Shown: one piece after another, positions 23,701 to 33,159 of the stretch
How the letters are laid out: each line of letters starts with the position of its first letter
Position numbering within the stretch: position 1 is the first letter of the stretch
Origin: Clostridia bacterium
GTDB taxonomy: Bacteria; Bacillota; Clostridia; Christensenellales; UBA1242
Length of the DNA: 40,666 bases
Assembly (NCBI GenBank): GCA_017537405.1
Contig: JAFYKU010000056.1
Location: 1 to 40,666 of the forward strand
Direction of reading: 5' to 3'
Position numbers and translations under genes: made by a program
Notes under the pieces: generated by a model
The model's database searches: none
The model's input: only the letters and a program-made list of their open reading frames with translations
What the model was told of the DNA's origin: nothing

Positions 23701-24831
23701 ATGAATATTCAGTTCCCCTCAGGTAGTGGCATTAAAGGTTTTGTTTACTGGTTACTCTCCCAAATTATGGATTGGGGTTGGGTTTCCTATGGTTTTGCCA
23801 TTATTTTCTTTACCATTTTTATTAAATTAATTTTGTCGCCGTTGGATTTCTTTAACCGCTTTTTTGCGCGTCGTACGCAAATTAAACAACAAGCATTGTC
23901 TGCCGAAATTGCTGATTTAGAAAAAATTTACAAAAATGACCCGCTGGGATTCACTCGCGCGCGTCAAGCTTTGTACCAAAAACACGGTGTCGGTGGTTTA
24001 GGCGGTTCCTTAATTTCTTTGGTAAGTGTAATTGTAACCATGGTTGTCTTCTTTCAAGTCATGGGTGCGTTAAATAATATTTCACACCACAATATGCACG
24101 CACAGTACGAACAACTGCAAGGTGTGTACCGCGAATATGTGGAAGATAAAGATGCAGCCAATTTGACCGACGATCAAAAAAACGAGTTAAGTGCATTATT
24201 AAACCAAAAATACCAAGAAACGAAAGTTTCATTTGGTTGGATTAAAAACATTTGGCAACCGGACAGTCCGATGGCCAGTGCGGGTATGTCAGTTGATGCT
24301 TACAACAAAAATCAATCCGAAGATAATCGTTTAACTACGGACGAACAAAAAGCTGAATATAACACGATTTACAGCTATATCGAAGTTACCGAAAAACCCA
24401 ATGGTTTCTTTCTTTTGGCGGTACTTTCTGCGGTGACGATTTTCTTATCTATGAAAGTTAATAGCATTATGCAAAAACGCAATGCACCACAAAAGAAAGC
24501 AGTGCAAAAGGAAGAGCCAATTATAACATACTCAATGCGTGATGCAAAACAACAAAACACTAATGAGCAACCCATGATAGATCCAGCACAAATGGGTAAA
24601 ATGATGATGTGGATGATGCCCATTGTTTATGTTTTGTTTGCGACTATGCAAACTTCGGCTTTTGCACTTTACATGATTGCGTCATCTTTGATTTCAACTG
24701 TGATTTCTGTTAGTTTCTCGTTTATCATTGATGCTATCTTAAAACGGATGAAAAAGCCGGATATTACTCATGATTTCGATGCGAAAATTATTAATCCGCA
24801 TGCGAAGTATTTCAAAGGAGGAAAAAAATGA
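23701..24831 (+). CDS. yidC: Membrane protein insertase YidC/Oxa1
   Basis: It inserts proteins into the cytoplasmic membrane, alone or with SecYEG. The protein has 376 residues from the ATG at 23701; seven codons of open frame upstream overlap rnpA and the promoter. Hydrophobic segments include WVSYGFAIIFFTIFIKLIL, SLISLVSVIVTMVVFFQVM, GFFLLAVLSAVTIFLSM and the C-terminal WMMPIVYVLFATM and YMIASSLISTVISVSF. A cytoplasmic charged loop with FARRTQIKQQALSAEIADLEK follows the first span; in this family an Arg in the groove is functional. A hydrophilic insert of about 90 residues (about 130-220) between the second and third conserved spans is longer than in Bacillus SpoIIIJ. The basic tail ends FKGGKK and overlaps jag by four bases. 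Confidence 0.93.
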   Translation: MNIQFPSGSGIKGFVYWLLSQIMDWGWVSYGFAIIFFTIFIKLILSPLDFFNRFFARRTQIKQQALSAEIADLEKIYKNDPLGFTRARQALYQKHGVGGLGGSLISLVSVIVTMVVFFQVMGALNNISHHNMHAQYEQLQGVYREYVEDKDAANLTDDQKNELSALLNQKYQETKVSFGWIKNIWQPDSPMASAGMSVDAYNKNQSEDNRLTTDEQKAEYNTIYSYIEVTEKPNGFFLLAVLSAVTIFLSMKVNSIMQKRNAPQKKAVQKEEPIITYSMRDAKQQNTNEQPMIDPAQMGKMMMWMMPIVYVLFATMQTSAFALYMIASSLISTVISVSFSFIIDAILKRMKKPDITHDFDAKIINPHAKYFKGGKK

Positions 24832-25634
24832 AAGAAATTATTATTAGCGCGAAAACAGTGGATGAAGCAATTACCAAAGGCTGCGCCGAATTAGGTGTTG
24901 CGATGGATGAAGTCGATTTTGAAATTATCGATGAAGGCGGTGTTTTCCGTAAAATGCAAGTCAAATTAACGGTGAAAAATACCGACAATGCGGAAGTTGT
25001 AGCGACCCAAACTGCCACAGAAGCACAACCTGTGGAAGAAAAAGTAGTTGAAGAACAACCAGCCGAACCTGTGGTACAAGTACAAAAGGGTAAAGTGGAA
25101 GAATTTGAAATTGGCGGACAAGCTAAAAAAGAGCGCCCAGCTAAAGCACCACGCAAAGTCACTGAGTTCGACCTAAATTGTCCAAAGTTTACTAAGACCT
25201 TAGCTTTCGCGGAAGAGTTCTTTAAATTGATGGGCGATAACTTAAAAGTTACAACATCACACGATGACCAAGAATTTATTATTGCGGTTGAAGGTGATGA
25301 TGTTTCCCGTTTGATTGGTAAAAACGGACACACGATGGCAGCTATTAACTCAATTATTCATGCTATCGCGATTAACACTCACACAGATGAACCACGCCGT
25401 GTTTCGGTTGATATTGGCAATTACCGCGCAAAACGCAAAGAATACTTAATCGACTTAGCCAAACGCAAAGCCGAACAAGTCAAGGAAACGGGACGCTCGG
25501 TGCGTTTAAAACCCATGCCAGCGCGTGAACGCGTCATTGTGCACTTAACATTGCAAGATGTTGAAGGTATTATTACCGAAAGTGAAGGCACTGAACCGCA
25601 ACGCTATTTGGTGATTAAACCGGGTGCCAGATAA
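24828..25634 (+). CDS. jag: RNA-binding protein Jag/KhpB (Jag_N-KH-R3H)
   Basis: This 268-residue protein has the three classical parts. The Jag_N domain covers residues 1-50 (IISAKTVDEAITKGCAELGV). An acidic Pro/Val/Glu-rich linker spans about 55-110. A KH domain has VSRLIGKNGHTMAAINSII with the GxxG loop. A C-terminal R3H domain contains MPARERVIVHLTLQ. Homologues form a complex with KhpA that binds small RNAs and influence cell elongation and division. It overlaps yidC by four bases and has a strong AGGAGG site, the usual yidC-jag pairing. An intrinsic terminator follows. Confidence 0.95.
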   Translation: MKEIIISAKTVDEAITKGCAELGVAMDEVDFEIIDEGGVFRKMQVKLTVKNTDNAEVVATQTATEAQPVEEKVVEEQPAEPVVQVQKGKVEEFEIGGQAKKERPAKAPRKVTEFDLNCPKFTKTLAFAEEFFKLMGDNLKVTTSHDDQEFIIAVEGDDVSRLIGKNGHTMAAINSIIHAIAINTHTDEPRRVSVDIGNYRAKRKEYLIDLAKRKAEQVKETGRSVRLKPMPARERVIVHLTLQDVEGIITESEGTEPQRYLVIKPGAR

Positions 25635-25663
25635 GCTTTTTCTAAAACGCTCAATAAAGCCGT

Positions 25664-25689
25664 AAAACCGCCCTGAAAAGCGGTTTTTT
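25664..25689 (+). terminator. Terminator of the rpmH-rnpA-yidC-jag operon
   Basis: The stem AAACCGC / GCGGTTT has an eight-base loop followed by six T. Confidence 0.85.
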
Positions 25690-25724
25690 CATGCCCATAT
25701 ATATAAGAAGATGTCCTAAATGCG

Positions 25725-25753
25725 TTGCAATTTTAAGGTGGAAATGTTATAAT
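25725..25753 (+). promoter_or_regulatory. Leaderless-type promoter of gyrB-gyrA
   Basis: Plus-strand -35 TTGCAA, 17-bp spacer, -10 TATAAT, eight bases to the gyrB ATG. No Shine-Dalgarno sequence is positioned; AAGGTGG lies upstream of the -10 and would not be transcribed. Confidence 0.7.
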
Positions 25754-25761
25754 TATTCATT

Positions 25762-27699
25762 ATGAGTAATGAAAAAGTAGGGCAGAAAAAAACTGCCGTA
25801 AGCACAAATTATGAAGCAAAAGACATTACCGTTTTGGAAGGGTTAGACCCTGTTCGTAAGCGTCCCGGTATGTACATTGGTTCGACCGATACTCATGGTT
25901 TGCACCACTTAATTACTGAGGTTGTTGATAACAGTGTTGACGAAGCTTTAGCTGGTTATTGTACTGAAATTAATGTCACGATTGAACGCGATGGCTCAGT
26001 TTCAGTTTTGGATAACGGGCGCGGTATTCCGACCGGTATTCACCCCACCGAAAAAATTTCTGCGGTTCAATTGGTTTTAACCAAACTGCACGCAGGTGGT
26101 AAATTTGGTAAAGGTGGGTATTCTATCTCGGGTGGTTTACACGGGGTTGGTGTTTCTGTTGTTAATGCTTTGTCTGAATGGTTGGAAGTTGAAGTTTATC
26201 AAAATGGTAAAATTCACCACCAAACCTATAACCGCGGTGTGCCACAAGCTCCGTTGCGTGAAATTGGTAAAACTGATAAACATGGTACCAAGGTTACTTT
26301 CTACCCAGATGCTGAAATTTTCGATACCATTGAATTTAACTACGAAACCATGAAAGTTCGTTTACGCGAATTGGCTTTCTTGAATAAAGGTCTTGTCATT
26401 AAATGTGTCGACTTGCGTCCGGGTCGTGAACACAAAGATACTTTCTGCTATAAAGGTGGGATTAAAGAATTCGTTGAAAGTTTGAACAAGGGTAAAGATT
26501 TAATTATCCCAGAAATTATCTATGTTCACAAAAAGAACAAAACGAACGAAGTTGATGTCGCTTTCCAATGGAACGATGGTTACAGCGAAAATATCCACAC
26601 TTACGCGAATAATATTAACACCGAAGAAGGTGGTGTGCACTTAATCGGTTTCCGTAATGCGTTAGCAAAAGCGATTAACGATTACGGCCAAAAAGCTAAC
26701 ATCTTAAAAGATAAAGATAAATTGTCGATTGAAGATGTCTTGGAAGGTGTGGTTGCGATTATTTCGGTTAAATTGGAAAATCCACAATTCGAAGGTCAAA
26801 CCAAAACTAAACTTGGTAACGCCTATATGCGTGGTGAAGTGGAAAAAGCCGTACAAGAAAAATTTGGTGAATTCTTGGAAGAAAATCCAAAATCCGCGAA
26901 AGAATTAATTTTGAAATGTCAAACTGCGCGTAACGCTCGTGAAGCAGCACGCCGTGCGAAAGATTTAGTTCACCGTAAAGGTGTTTTGGAAAATACCACA
27001 TTGCCAGGTAAATTGGCCGACTGTACCGAACGCGACCCGAAATTCTGTGAAATCTTTATTGTCGAGGGTGATAGTGCGGGTGGTACAGCGAAGCAAGGTC
27101 GTGACCGCCGTTTCCAAGCAATTTTGCCGTTGCGTGGTAAAATCTTGAATGTGGAAAAAGCTCGTTTGGCGCGTGTCTTGGAAAGCGAAACCATTAAGAA
27201 TATGATTACCGCGTTTGGTTGTGGTATCCAAGAAGACTTTGATATTACGCGTTTGCGCTACCACAAAATTATTACCATGTCCGATGCTGATGTGGACGGT
27301 AGCCATATTCGTATCTTGTTGTTAACATTCTTGTACCGTTTTATGCGTCCGTTAATTGAAGGCGGTTATGTTTATGCGGCTCAACCACCGTTGTATAAAA
27401 TTACACGCGGCGGGGAAGAACTTTATGCTTACAGCGATGCCGAATTAGAACAAATCACCGGTAAGGGTGGCCGTGGTAAAGCTAATGTTCAACGCTATAA
27501 AGGTTTGGGTGAAATGAATGCAGAACAATTGTGGGAAACAACCATGAACCCAGCTAATCGTACTTTGGTACAAATTACTTTGGAAGACGCGTTTGCCGCA
27601 GATGAAATATTCTCAACATTAATGGGTGAAAAGCCGGAATTGCGCCGTGAATATATCGAACGCAATGCTGCGAACTTCACACAGGATTTGGATATTTAA
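25762..27699 (+). CDS. gyrB: DNA gyrase subunit B
   Basis: This is the ATPase subunit of the supercoiling topoisomerase II. The 645 residues match the short form found in Gram-positive bacteria. The GHKL ATPase domain shows VVDNSVDEALAGYC, VLDNGRGIPTG and GGLHGVGVSVVNALS. The TOPRIM domain carries FIVEGDSAGGTAKQGRDRRF and the metal-binding SDADVDGSHI. The C-terminus has QRYKGLGEMN and ends after RREYIERNA. It is followed by gyrA nine bases downstream and is first in the transcript with a leaderless-type promoter. Confidence 0.98.
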   Translation: MSNEKVGQKKTAVSTNYEAKDITVLEGLDPVRKRPGMYIGSTDTHGLHHLITEVVDNSVDEALAGYCTEINVTIERDGSVSVLDNGRGIPTGIHPTEKISAVQLVLTKLHAGGKFGKGGYSISGGLHGVGVSVVNALSEWLEVEVYQNGKIHHQTYNRGVPQAPLREIGKTDKHGTKVTFYPDAEIFDTIEFNYETMKVRLRELAFLNKGLVIKCVDLRPGREHKDTFCYKGGIKEFVESLNKGKDLIIPEIIYVHKKNKTNEVDVAFQWNDGYSENIHTYANNINTEEGGVHLIGFRNALAKAINDYGQKANILKDKDKLSIEDVLEGVVAIISVKLENPQFEGQTKTKLGNAYMRGEVEKAVQEKFGEFLEENPKSAKELILKCQTARNAREAARRAKDLVHRKGVLENTTLPGKLADCTERDPKFCEIFIVEGDSAGGTAKQGRDRRFQAILPLRGKILNVEKARLARVLESETIKNMITAFGCGIQEDFDITRLRYHKIITMSDADVDGSHIRILLLTFLYRFMRPLIEGGYVYAAQPPLYKITRGGEELYAYSDAELEQITGKGGRGKANVQRYKGLGEMNAEQLWETTMNPANRTLVQITLEDAFAADEIFSTLMGEKPELRREYIERNAANFTQDLDI

Positions 27700-27708
27700 G
27701 GAGTTATC

Positions 27709-30189
27709 ATGAGAAAGAAAGATTACAGCGAAGAATTACAGGAAATTGTTGATAATACTAAATATGTCAAAGTTAAGATTGAAGACGAAATTCACAAGTC
27801 GTTTATGTCTTACGCGATGATGGTTAATATGAGCCGTGCGATTCCCGATGTTCGTGACGGTTTGAAACCAGTTCACCGCCGTATTTTGTACTCAATGAGC
27901 GAATTGGGCTTAACCCACGACAAACCATTCAAAAAATGTGCGCGTATCGTTGGTGAATGCTTGGGTAAATATCACCCACACGGTGACAGCTCGGTTTATG
28001 ATGCGTTAGTGCGTTTGGCACAACCATTTACGATTAATATGCCTTTGATTGATGGACACGGAAACTTTGGTTCTGTGGACGCGGACCCACCGGCTGCGAT
28101 GCGTTATACCGAAGCGCGTTTGTCGGCTGTGGCGAGTGAAATGTTGCGCGACATCGATAAAAACACCGTTGACTTCCGTCCGAACTTTGACGAAACCGAA
28201 CAAGAACCAATTGTTTTGCCATCGCGTTTCCCAAACTTGTTGGTTAACGGTAGTGATGGTATTGCGGTTGGTATGGCGACCAATATTCCGCCACACAACT
28301 TAAACGAAGTTATTGACGGTGTTGTGGCGTTAATTGAAAACCCAGACATCGAAATCGACCAATTATTGCGGATTATTCCTGCTCCGGATTATCCAACCGG
28401 CGGTATTATTATGGGGCGTGCAGCTTTGCGTCACGCATATAAAACCGGACACGGCAGCATTGTCTTGCGTGCAACGACCGAAATTGAAGAACATAACGGC
28501 CGTAACCGCATCATTGTGACCGAAATTCCATACCAAGTTAATAAAGCTAAATTGGTGGAAAGCATTGCCTTGTTAGTGCGCGACAAACGCATTGACGGTA
28601 TTACCAGCGTGGATGAAGAATCCGACCGTCATGGTATGCGTATCGTGATTACTTTGAAAAAAGATGCGCAAGCACAAGTTGTTTTAACCAATTTGTTTAA
28701 ATTAAGCCAATTACAAATTTCTATGGGTATCAATTTCTTGGCTTTGGTTGGTAACGAACCAAAAGTCTTGAATTTGAAAGAAATGTTGTACTACTACTTG
28801 GAACACCAAAAAGAAGTTGTTTTACGCCGTACCAAATTTGATTTGGAAAAAGCTGAAGAACGCGCTCACATTTTGGAAGGTTTAGTTAAAGCTTTGGCTA
28901 ACATTGACGAAGTTGTTGCTATCATCAAGAAATCAAAAGACAAAATTGAAGCTTGTGAAAAATTGATGAAGCGTTTCATTTTGACCGACCGTCAAGCGAA
29001 CGCAATTTTGGAAATGCGCTTACAACGCTTAACCAGTTTGGAAGTTGAAAAATTAAAAGCCGAATTGGAAGAATTACGCGTCTTGATTATCGAATTGAAA
29101 TCAATCATCGCCAGCCAACCAAAATTATTGGCTTTGATTAAAAAAGAATTGTTGGAAATTAAAGAAAAATACGGTGTGGAACGCGTAACAGAATTGACCA
29201 CTGACTACGGTGACATCGACATCGCCGACTTGATTGAAAAAGAAGATGTTGCTGTTTCGATGACCCACTGCGGTTATATTAAACGCTTACCATTGACCGA
29301 ATACAAAGCACAACGCCGCGGCGGTAAAGGTTCGAACACACACGCAACCAAAGAAGAAGACTTTGTGGAACGCATGTTTGTTACCAATACACACCATGAC
29401 TTATTGTTCTTCACGAACTTAGGTAAAGTGTACCGTATTAAAGCGTTTGAAGTGCCAGAAGCAGCGAAGGGTTCCAAAGGCCGTGCGATTGTTAATTTGT
29501 TACAATTGGCGAATGAAGAACGCGTGGCTGCCGTCATTCCAATGGAAGATTACGACATCGGTCACATCATGTTGGCAACGACTTACGGCATGATTAAGAA
29601 AACCAAATGTAGCGAATTTGCGCGTATTGCGCGTACTGGTAAAATTGCGATTGGCTTGAACGAAGGCGACCAATTAATTGCCGCTGCACATACGACTGGT
29701 GCTGATGAAATTATTATGGCGTCCAGCTCGGGTAAATGTATCCGTTTCAGTGAAGAAGATGTTCGTCCAATGGGACGCGGTGCAGCTGGTGTAAAGAGTA
29801 TGAACATTGACCGCGAAACCGAAACCATCGTGGATATGAGTGTCATTGAACCGGGTTGTGAAATCTTGACGGTATCGGCAAATGGTTACGGAAAACGCAG
29901 CGACCCAGACGATTATCGTTTGCAATCGCGTGCTGGTAAAGGTATTAAAGCTGGTGTGTTCAACGAAAAGACTGGACCATTGGTCAACTTGAAACAAGTC
30001 CGCGCTGACCAAGATATTATGTTAATTGGTGACAACGGAACTATGATTCGTACAAAAGCAAGTTATATTTCAAAAATTAGCCGTGATACCCAAGGCGTCC
30101 GCATCATGCGTGTCGGCGAAGGTGCGAAGATTGTGGCTGTGGCTGTGGCCGAACCACAAGAAGAAGACGAAGAAAACGGTGACGAATAA
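27709..30189 (+). CDS. gyrA: DNA gyrase subunit A
   Basis: This is the cleavage-religation subunit of gyrase, 826 residues. The winged-helix and tower part includes SRAIPDVRDGLKPVHRRILY. The catalytic Tyr lies in AAMRYTEARLS. The quinolone-determining region reads HPHGDSSVYDALVRLAQ and keeps the Ser and Asp equivalents of E. coli 83 and 87, so no classical resistance change is present. The beta-pinwheel C-terminal domain has QRRGGKGSN, the gyrase-specific GyrA box, which separates it from ParC, and then repeated blades. It ends in an acidic Glu-rich tail. AAGGAG lies before the ATG. leuS follows after 22 bases. Confidence 0.98.
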   Translation: MRKKDYSEELQEIVDNTKYVKVKIEDEIHKSFMSYAMMVNMSRAIPDVRDGLKPVHRRILYSMSELGLTHDKPFKKCARIVGECLGKYHPHGDSSVYDALVRLAQPFTINMPLIDGHGNFGSVDADPPAAMRYTEARLSAVASEMLRDIDKNTVDFRPNFDETEQEPIVLPSRFPNLLVNGSDGIAVGMATNIPPHNLNEVIDGVVALIENPDIEIDQLLRIIPAPDYPTGGIIMGRAALRHAYKTGHGSIVLRATTEIEEHNGRNRIIVTEIPYQVNKAKLVESIALLVRDKRIDGITSVDEESDRHGMRIVITLKKDAQAQVVLTNLFKLSQLQISMGINFLALVGNEPKVLNLKEMLYYYLEHQKEVVLRRTKFDLEKAEERAHILEGLVKALANIDEVVAIIKKSKDKIEACEKLMKRFILTDRQANAILEMRLQRLTSLEVEKLKAELEELRVLIIELKSIIASQPKLLALIKKELLEIKEKYGVERVTELTTDYGDIDIADLIEKEDVAVSMTHCGYIKRLPLTEYKAQRRGGKGSNTHATKEEDFVERMFVTNTHHDLLFFTNLGKVYRIKAFEVPEAAKGSKGRAIVNLLQLANEERVAAVIPMEDYDIGHIMLATTYGMIKKTKCSEFARIARTGKIAIGLNEGDQLIAAAHTTGADEIIMASSSGKCIRFSEEDVRPMGRGAAGVKSMNIDRETETIVDMSVIEPGCEILTVSANGYGKRSDPDDYRLQSRAGKGIKAGVFNEKTGPLVNLKQVRADQDIMLIGDNGTMIRTKASYISKISRDTQGVRIMRVGEGAKIVAVAVAEPQEEDEENGDE

Positions 30190-30211
30190 AATTCGGGGAG
30201 TTTAAAAAAAT

Positions 30212-32602
30212 ATGGAAACCTATGATTTTCGTGCTATTGAAAAAAAATGGCAAGCCGTTTGGGCGCAAGACAAACGCTTTGAAACTAAAGACAAAGTTGA
30301 CGGGAAAGAAAATGCTTACATTTTGATTGAATTCCCGTACCCAAGCGGCAAAGGTTTGCATATCGGACATATGCGCAGTTATACGGCGCTCGATGCTTTG
30401 GCGCGCCGTCTGCGTTTACAAGGTAAGAATGTGTTGTTCCCGATGGGGATTGATGCTTTTGGCTTGGAAGCTGAGCGTACCGCCATTCGCGAACACATTC
30501 CACCACAACAAGTTGTTGCGCGTAATACCGCAACTTTCCGTGAACAATTATCGCGTGTCGGTTTGTCGATTGACTGGTCGCGTTTTATTTCGACTTGTGA
30601 CCCTGAATATTACAAATGGACACAATGGCAATTTTTGCAATTTTTCAAAAAGGGCATTGCTTACAAAGGAACTGCCAATGTTAATTACTGTCCGAACTGC
30701 GGTATTTTAGCCAATGAAGAAGTGGAAAGCGGCACTTGCTGCCAATGCCACGCGGAAACCGAACAAAAAACTATTCCGCAATGGATGATGAGAATGACAG
30801 CTTATGCTGACCGCTTGATTGATGACTTAGCGGAAACTGATTACTTACCGCACATTAAAACTAGCCAAATCAATTATGTCGGACGCAGCTACGGAGTGGA
30901 AGTTGATTTTAAAATTAAACAAGGCGGACAAATTAAAATTTTCACCACTTGTATTGAAACTATTTTTGGTTGTACATTCGTGGTCTTGGCGCCCGAACAT
31001 CCATTGTTAAAAGCTTTACAACCACAAATTAAAAACTGGGACGCAGTGCAAGCTTATTGTCAACAAGCCAGCCGTAAAAGCGAATTTGAGCGGTCCCAAA
31101 TGGTGAAAGACAAGAACGGTTGCTGTTTGGAAGGTATTACCGCAATTAATCCCGTGAATGGCCGCGAAGTCCCTGTCTATATTGCCGATTTCGTTTTATG
31201 CAATTACGGAACAGGTGCCGTTATGGCAGTTCCGTCACACGAACAACGCGATTACGAATTCGCAACAAAACATAAGATACCAATGATTCAAGTCATCGAA
31301 GGCAACATCGATGGTGCGGCTTTGGAAAAACAAGTCTACCTCGAACAAAAAGCCAAACTCATGAATTCGGAACAATTTAACGGTCAAACTGTGCAAGAAG
31401 CTAAAAACAATATTACGCAATGGTTGTCCGCACAAGGTGTGGCTCGTGAAACCAAAAACTATAAAATGCATGATTGGGTCTTTGCTCGTCAGCGTTACTG
31501 GGGCGAACCCATTCCAATTATTCATTGTCCAAAATGTGGTATGGTACCTGTTCCCGAAAAAGATTTGCCAGTCTTGTTGCCAACCACGCAAAGTTATGAA
31601 GCTACGCACGATGGTCAAAGTCCGTTAGCGAAAATTGCGGACTGGGTCAATGTTAAATGTCCGGAATGTGGCGCCGATGCAAAACGCGAAACCGACACGA
31701 TGCCAGGCTGGGCAGGCAGCTGTTGGTACTTTATCCGTTATTGCGACCCACACAACGACAAAGCTTTTGCCGACCCAGAAAAAATGAAAGCATGGTTGCC
31801 GATTACTTTGTATAACGGTGGTAACGAACATACGACACGCCACTTATTGTATGCGCGTTTCTGGACAAAATTCTTACATGACCAAGGTTTATTCCCGCTC
31901 AACGAGTTCTGTAAAGCCCGTATTTCACAAGGTATCATCTTGGGTGAAGGCGGCGTAAAAATGAGTAAGAGCTTAGGCAATACCGTGGATCCACGCGATG
32001 TCGCCGACCAATACGGTACCGATGCTTTGCGTCTGTGGGTTTTGTTCATTGGTGACTATCAAGAAGTCGCGGTTTGGAGCAATGATGGCGTCAAAGCTTG
32101 TCACCGTTTGTTACAACGCGTATGGGCTTTGCAAGACAAAGTTACCGCAGGCACGGAGTACAGTCCCGCTTTGAAATACATTTTCAATTATTCGATTCAA
32201 AAAATTACCGCCGATATGGAATCTATGAAGTACAACACAGCGGTATCTCAAATCATGATTTTGATGAACGCGATTGAAAAACAAGGCTCTTTGAACCGAC
32301 ATGAATATCAAACACTTTTGACTTTGTTAAATCCGTTTGCACCACACATTACCGAAGAACTTTGGCCCGCGATTAAAGACGCAACTTGGCCAAGCGTTGA
32401 TGCGGCGGCTCTGGTGCAAGATACAGTCGAAATTGTTGTGCAAGTTAATGCGAAGATTGTGGGACGCTTAACCATTAACACCAGCGATGACGAAGCAACT
32501 GTTGTGGAAAAATGTCGTGCGGCAATTAAAAATTTACCAACCGACATCAAGAAAACGATTTATGTTAAAAATAAATTGGTCAACTTTATCGTGGTAAAAT
32601 AA
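30212..32602 (+). CDS. leuS: Leucyl-tRNA synthetase
   Basis: This class I synthetase charges tRNA-Leu, 796 residues. Seen are the HIGH motif GLHIGH at about 48-53, a zinc-type CPNC...CCQC cluster (about 161-184), the CP1 editing domain, and GVKMSKS at about 581-587. The anticodon-binding helical domain and a C-terminal domain follow. In the editing domain the Thr-rich loop usually written TTRPDT reads FTTCIETIFGCT, while GTGAVMAVPSHEQRDYEF with its Asp is kept, so editing may be altered but not clearly lost. A GGGGAG site lies 11 bases upstream and the gene probably shares the gyrB-gyrA transcript, which leaves no space for a T-box. Confidence 0.97.
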   Translation: METYDFRAIEKKWQAVWAQDKRFETKDKVDGKENAYILIEFPYPSGKGLHIGHMRSYTALDALARRLRLQGKNVLFPMGIDAFGLEAERTAIREHIPPQQVVARNTATFREQLSRVGLSIDWSRFISTCDPEYYKWTQWQFLQFFKKGIAYKGTANVNYCPNCGILANEEVESGTCCQCHAETEQKTIPQWMMRMTAYADRLIDDLAETDYLPHIKTSQINYVGRSYGVEVDFKIKQGGQIKIFTTCIETIFGCTFVVLAPEHPLLKALQPQIKNWDAVQAYCQQASRKSEFERSQMVKDKNGCCLEGITAINPVNGREVPVYIADFVLCNYGTGAVMAVPSHEQRDYEFATKHKIPMIQVIEGNIDGAALEKQVYLEQKAKLMNSEQFNGQTVQEAKNNITQWLSAQGVARETKNYKMHDWVFARQRYWGEPIPIIHCPKCGMVPVPEKDLPVLLPTTQSYEATHDGQSPLAKIADWVNVKCPECGADAKRETDTMPGWAGSCWYFIRYCDPHNDKAFADPEKMKAWLPITLYNGGNEHTTRHLLYARFWTKFLHDQGLFPLNEFCKARISQGIILGEGGVKMSKSLGNTVDPRDVADQYGTDALRLWVLFIGDYQEVAVWSNDGVKACHRLLQRVWALQDKVTAGTEYSPALKYIFNYSIQKITADMESMKYNTAVSQIMILMNAIEKQGSLNRHEYQTLLTLLNPFAPHITEELWPAIKDATWPSVDAAALVQDTVEIVVQVNAKIVGRLTINTSDDEATVVEKCRAAIKNLPTDIKKTIYVKNKLVNFIVVK

Positions 32603-32620
32603 AAAATAATAAATATATAA

Positions 32621-32655
32621 AAACACCTTAACCAAATGTTAAGGTGATTTTTTTG
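32621..32655 (+). terminator. Terminator of gyrB-gyrA-leuS, convergent
   Basis: The stem AACACCTTAAC / GTTAAGGTG has a five-base loop and is followed by seven T. The A-rich left side makes it usable for the minus-strand gene that ends beside it. Confidence 0.85.
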
Positions 32656-32657
32656 TT

Positions 32658-33086
32658 TTATTTTTCTAATGTAGTATCTTTTGCAGATTGATTCAGTTCA
32701 AGCCATGCTTGATATTTTTCTGGAAATGTTTCTTTCACATATTCAAGAATCTCAGCGGTAAATTCAGGATATTTTTCCCTTGCTGCTTCGATTGAAAAAT
32801 GTTGATTACCAATGACTAACGAAATTTGTTGATCCGCGTGGTAAAGAATAGCAATTACTGGAGATTTTTGTGATGTTTTTTCTTCTTGATTATTTTCAAT
32901 CATCGATTCAGTAGTTGTATAACTTACTAGCTCATTTTGTTTAAGTTGTTGTGATTCCCCAAAATGCTTTTTTGAGTTATTTACTTCCATTAAAAAAGCA
33001 GAAGTGTAAGCCGCTGTGAATGCAGCACCGACGCAAATTCCTCGTATTGCTTTTTTATTAAATAAAGAAAGTTTACTTTTTTTCAT
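32658..33086 (-). CDS. Small anchored extracytoplasmic protein, unknown
   Basis: This 142-residue protein is not recognised. A basic start (MKKSKLSLFNKKAIRG) is followed by one hydrophobic segment (ICVGAAFTAAYTSAFLM, about 17-33), then about 110 polar residues predicted outside the membrane. The outer part has a Gln/Glu/Ser-rich spacer, a short hydrophobic beta-like stretch (VIAILYHADQQISLVIG) and an amphipathic C-terminal helix region (FTAEILEYVKETFPEKYQAWL). There are no Cys residues beyond the anchor and no sorting motif. It is a single gene with a leaderless-type promoter (-10 six bases from the ATG). Composition is more AT-rich than the leuS side. Confidence 0.75.
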   Translation of the reverse strand: MKKSKLSLFNKKAIRGICVGAAFTAAYTSAFLMEVNNSKKHFGESQQLKQNELVSYTTTESMIENNQEEKTSQKSPVIAILYHADQQISLVIGNQHFSIEAAREKYPEFTAEILEYVKETFPEKYQAWLELNQSAKDTTLEK

Positions 33087-33092
33087 AATAAA

Positions 33093-33121
33093 ATGTTAAC
33101 ACACGAAAAACACAAAATCAA
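33093..33121 (-). promoter_or_regulatory. Leaderless-type promoter of the anchored small protein
   Basis: Minus-strand -35 TTGATT, 17-bp spacer, -10 TAACAT, six bases to the ATG. Confidence 0.5.
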
Positions 33122-33159
33122 TATATGACACAAAAAAAGTTTAATAATTTTTTTCGTGG

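Noticed and set aside
16550..32602. T-box riboswitches ahead of serS, glyS or leuS
   Set aside because: serS is leaderless-type, glyS is nine bases after serS and leuS is 22 bases after gyrA, so there is no leader long enough.
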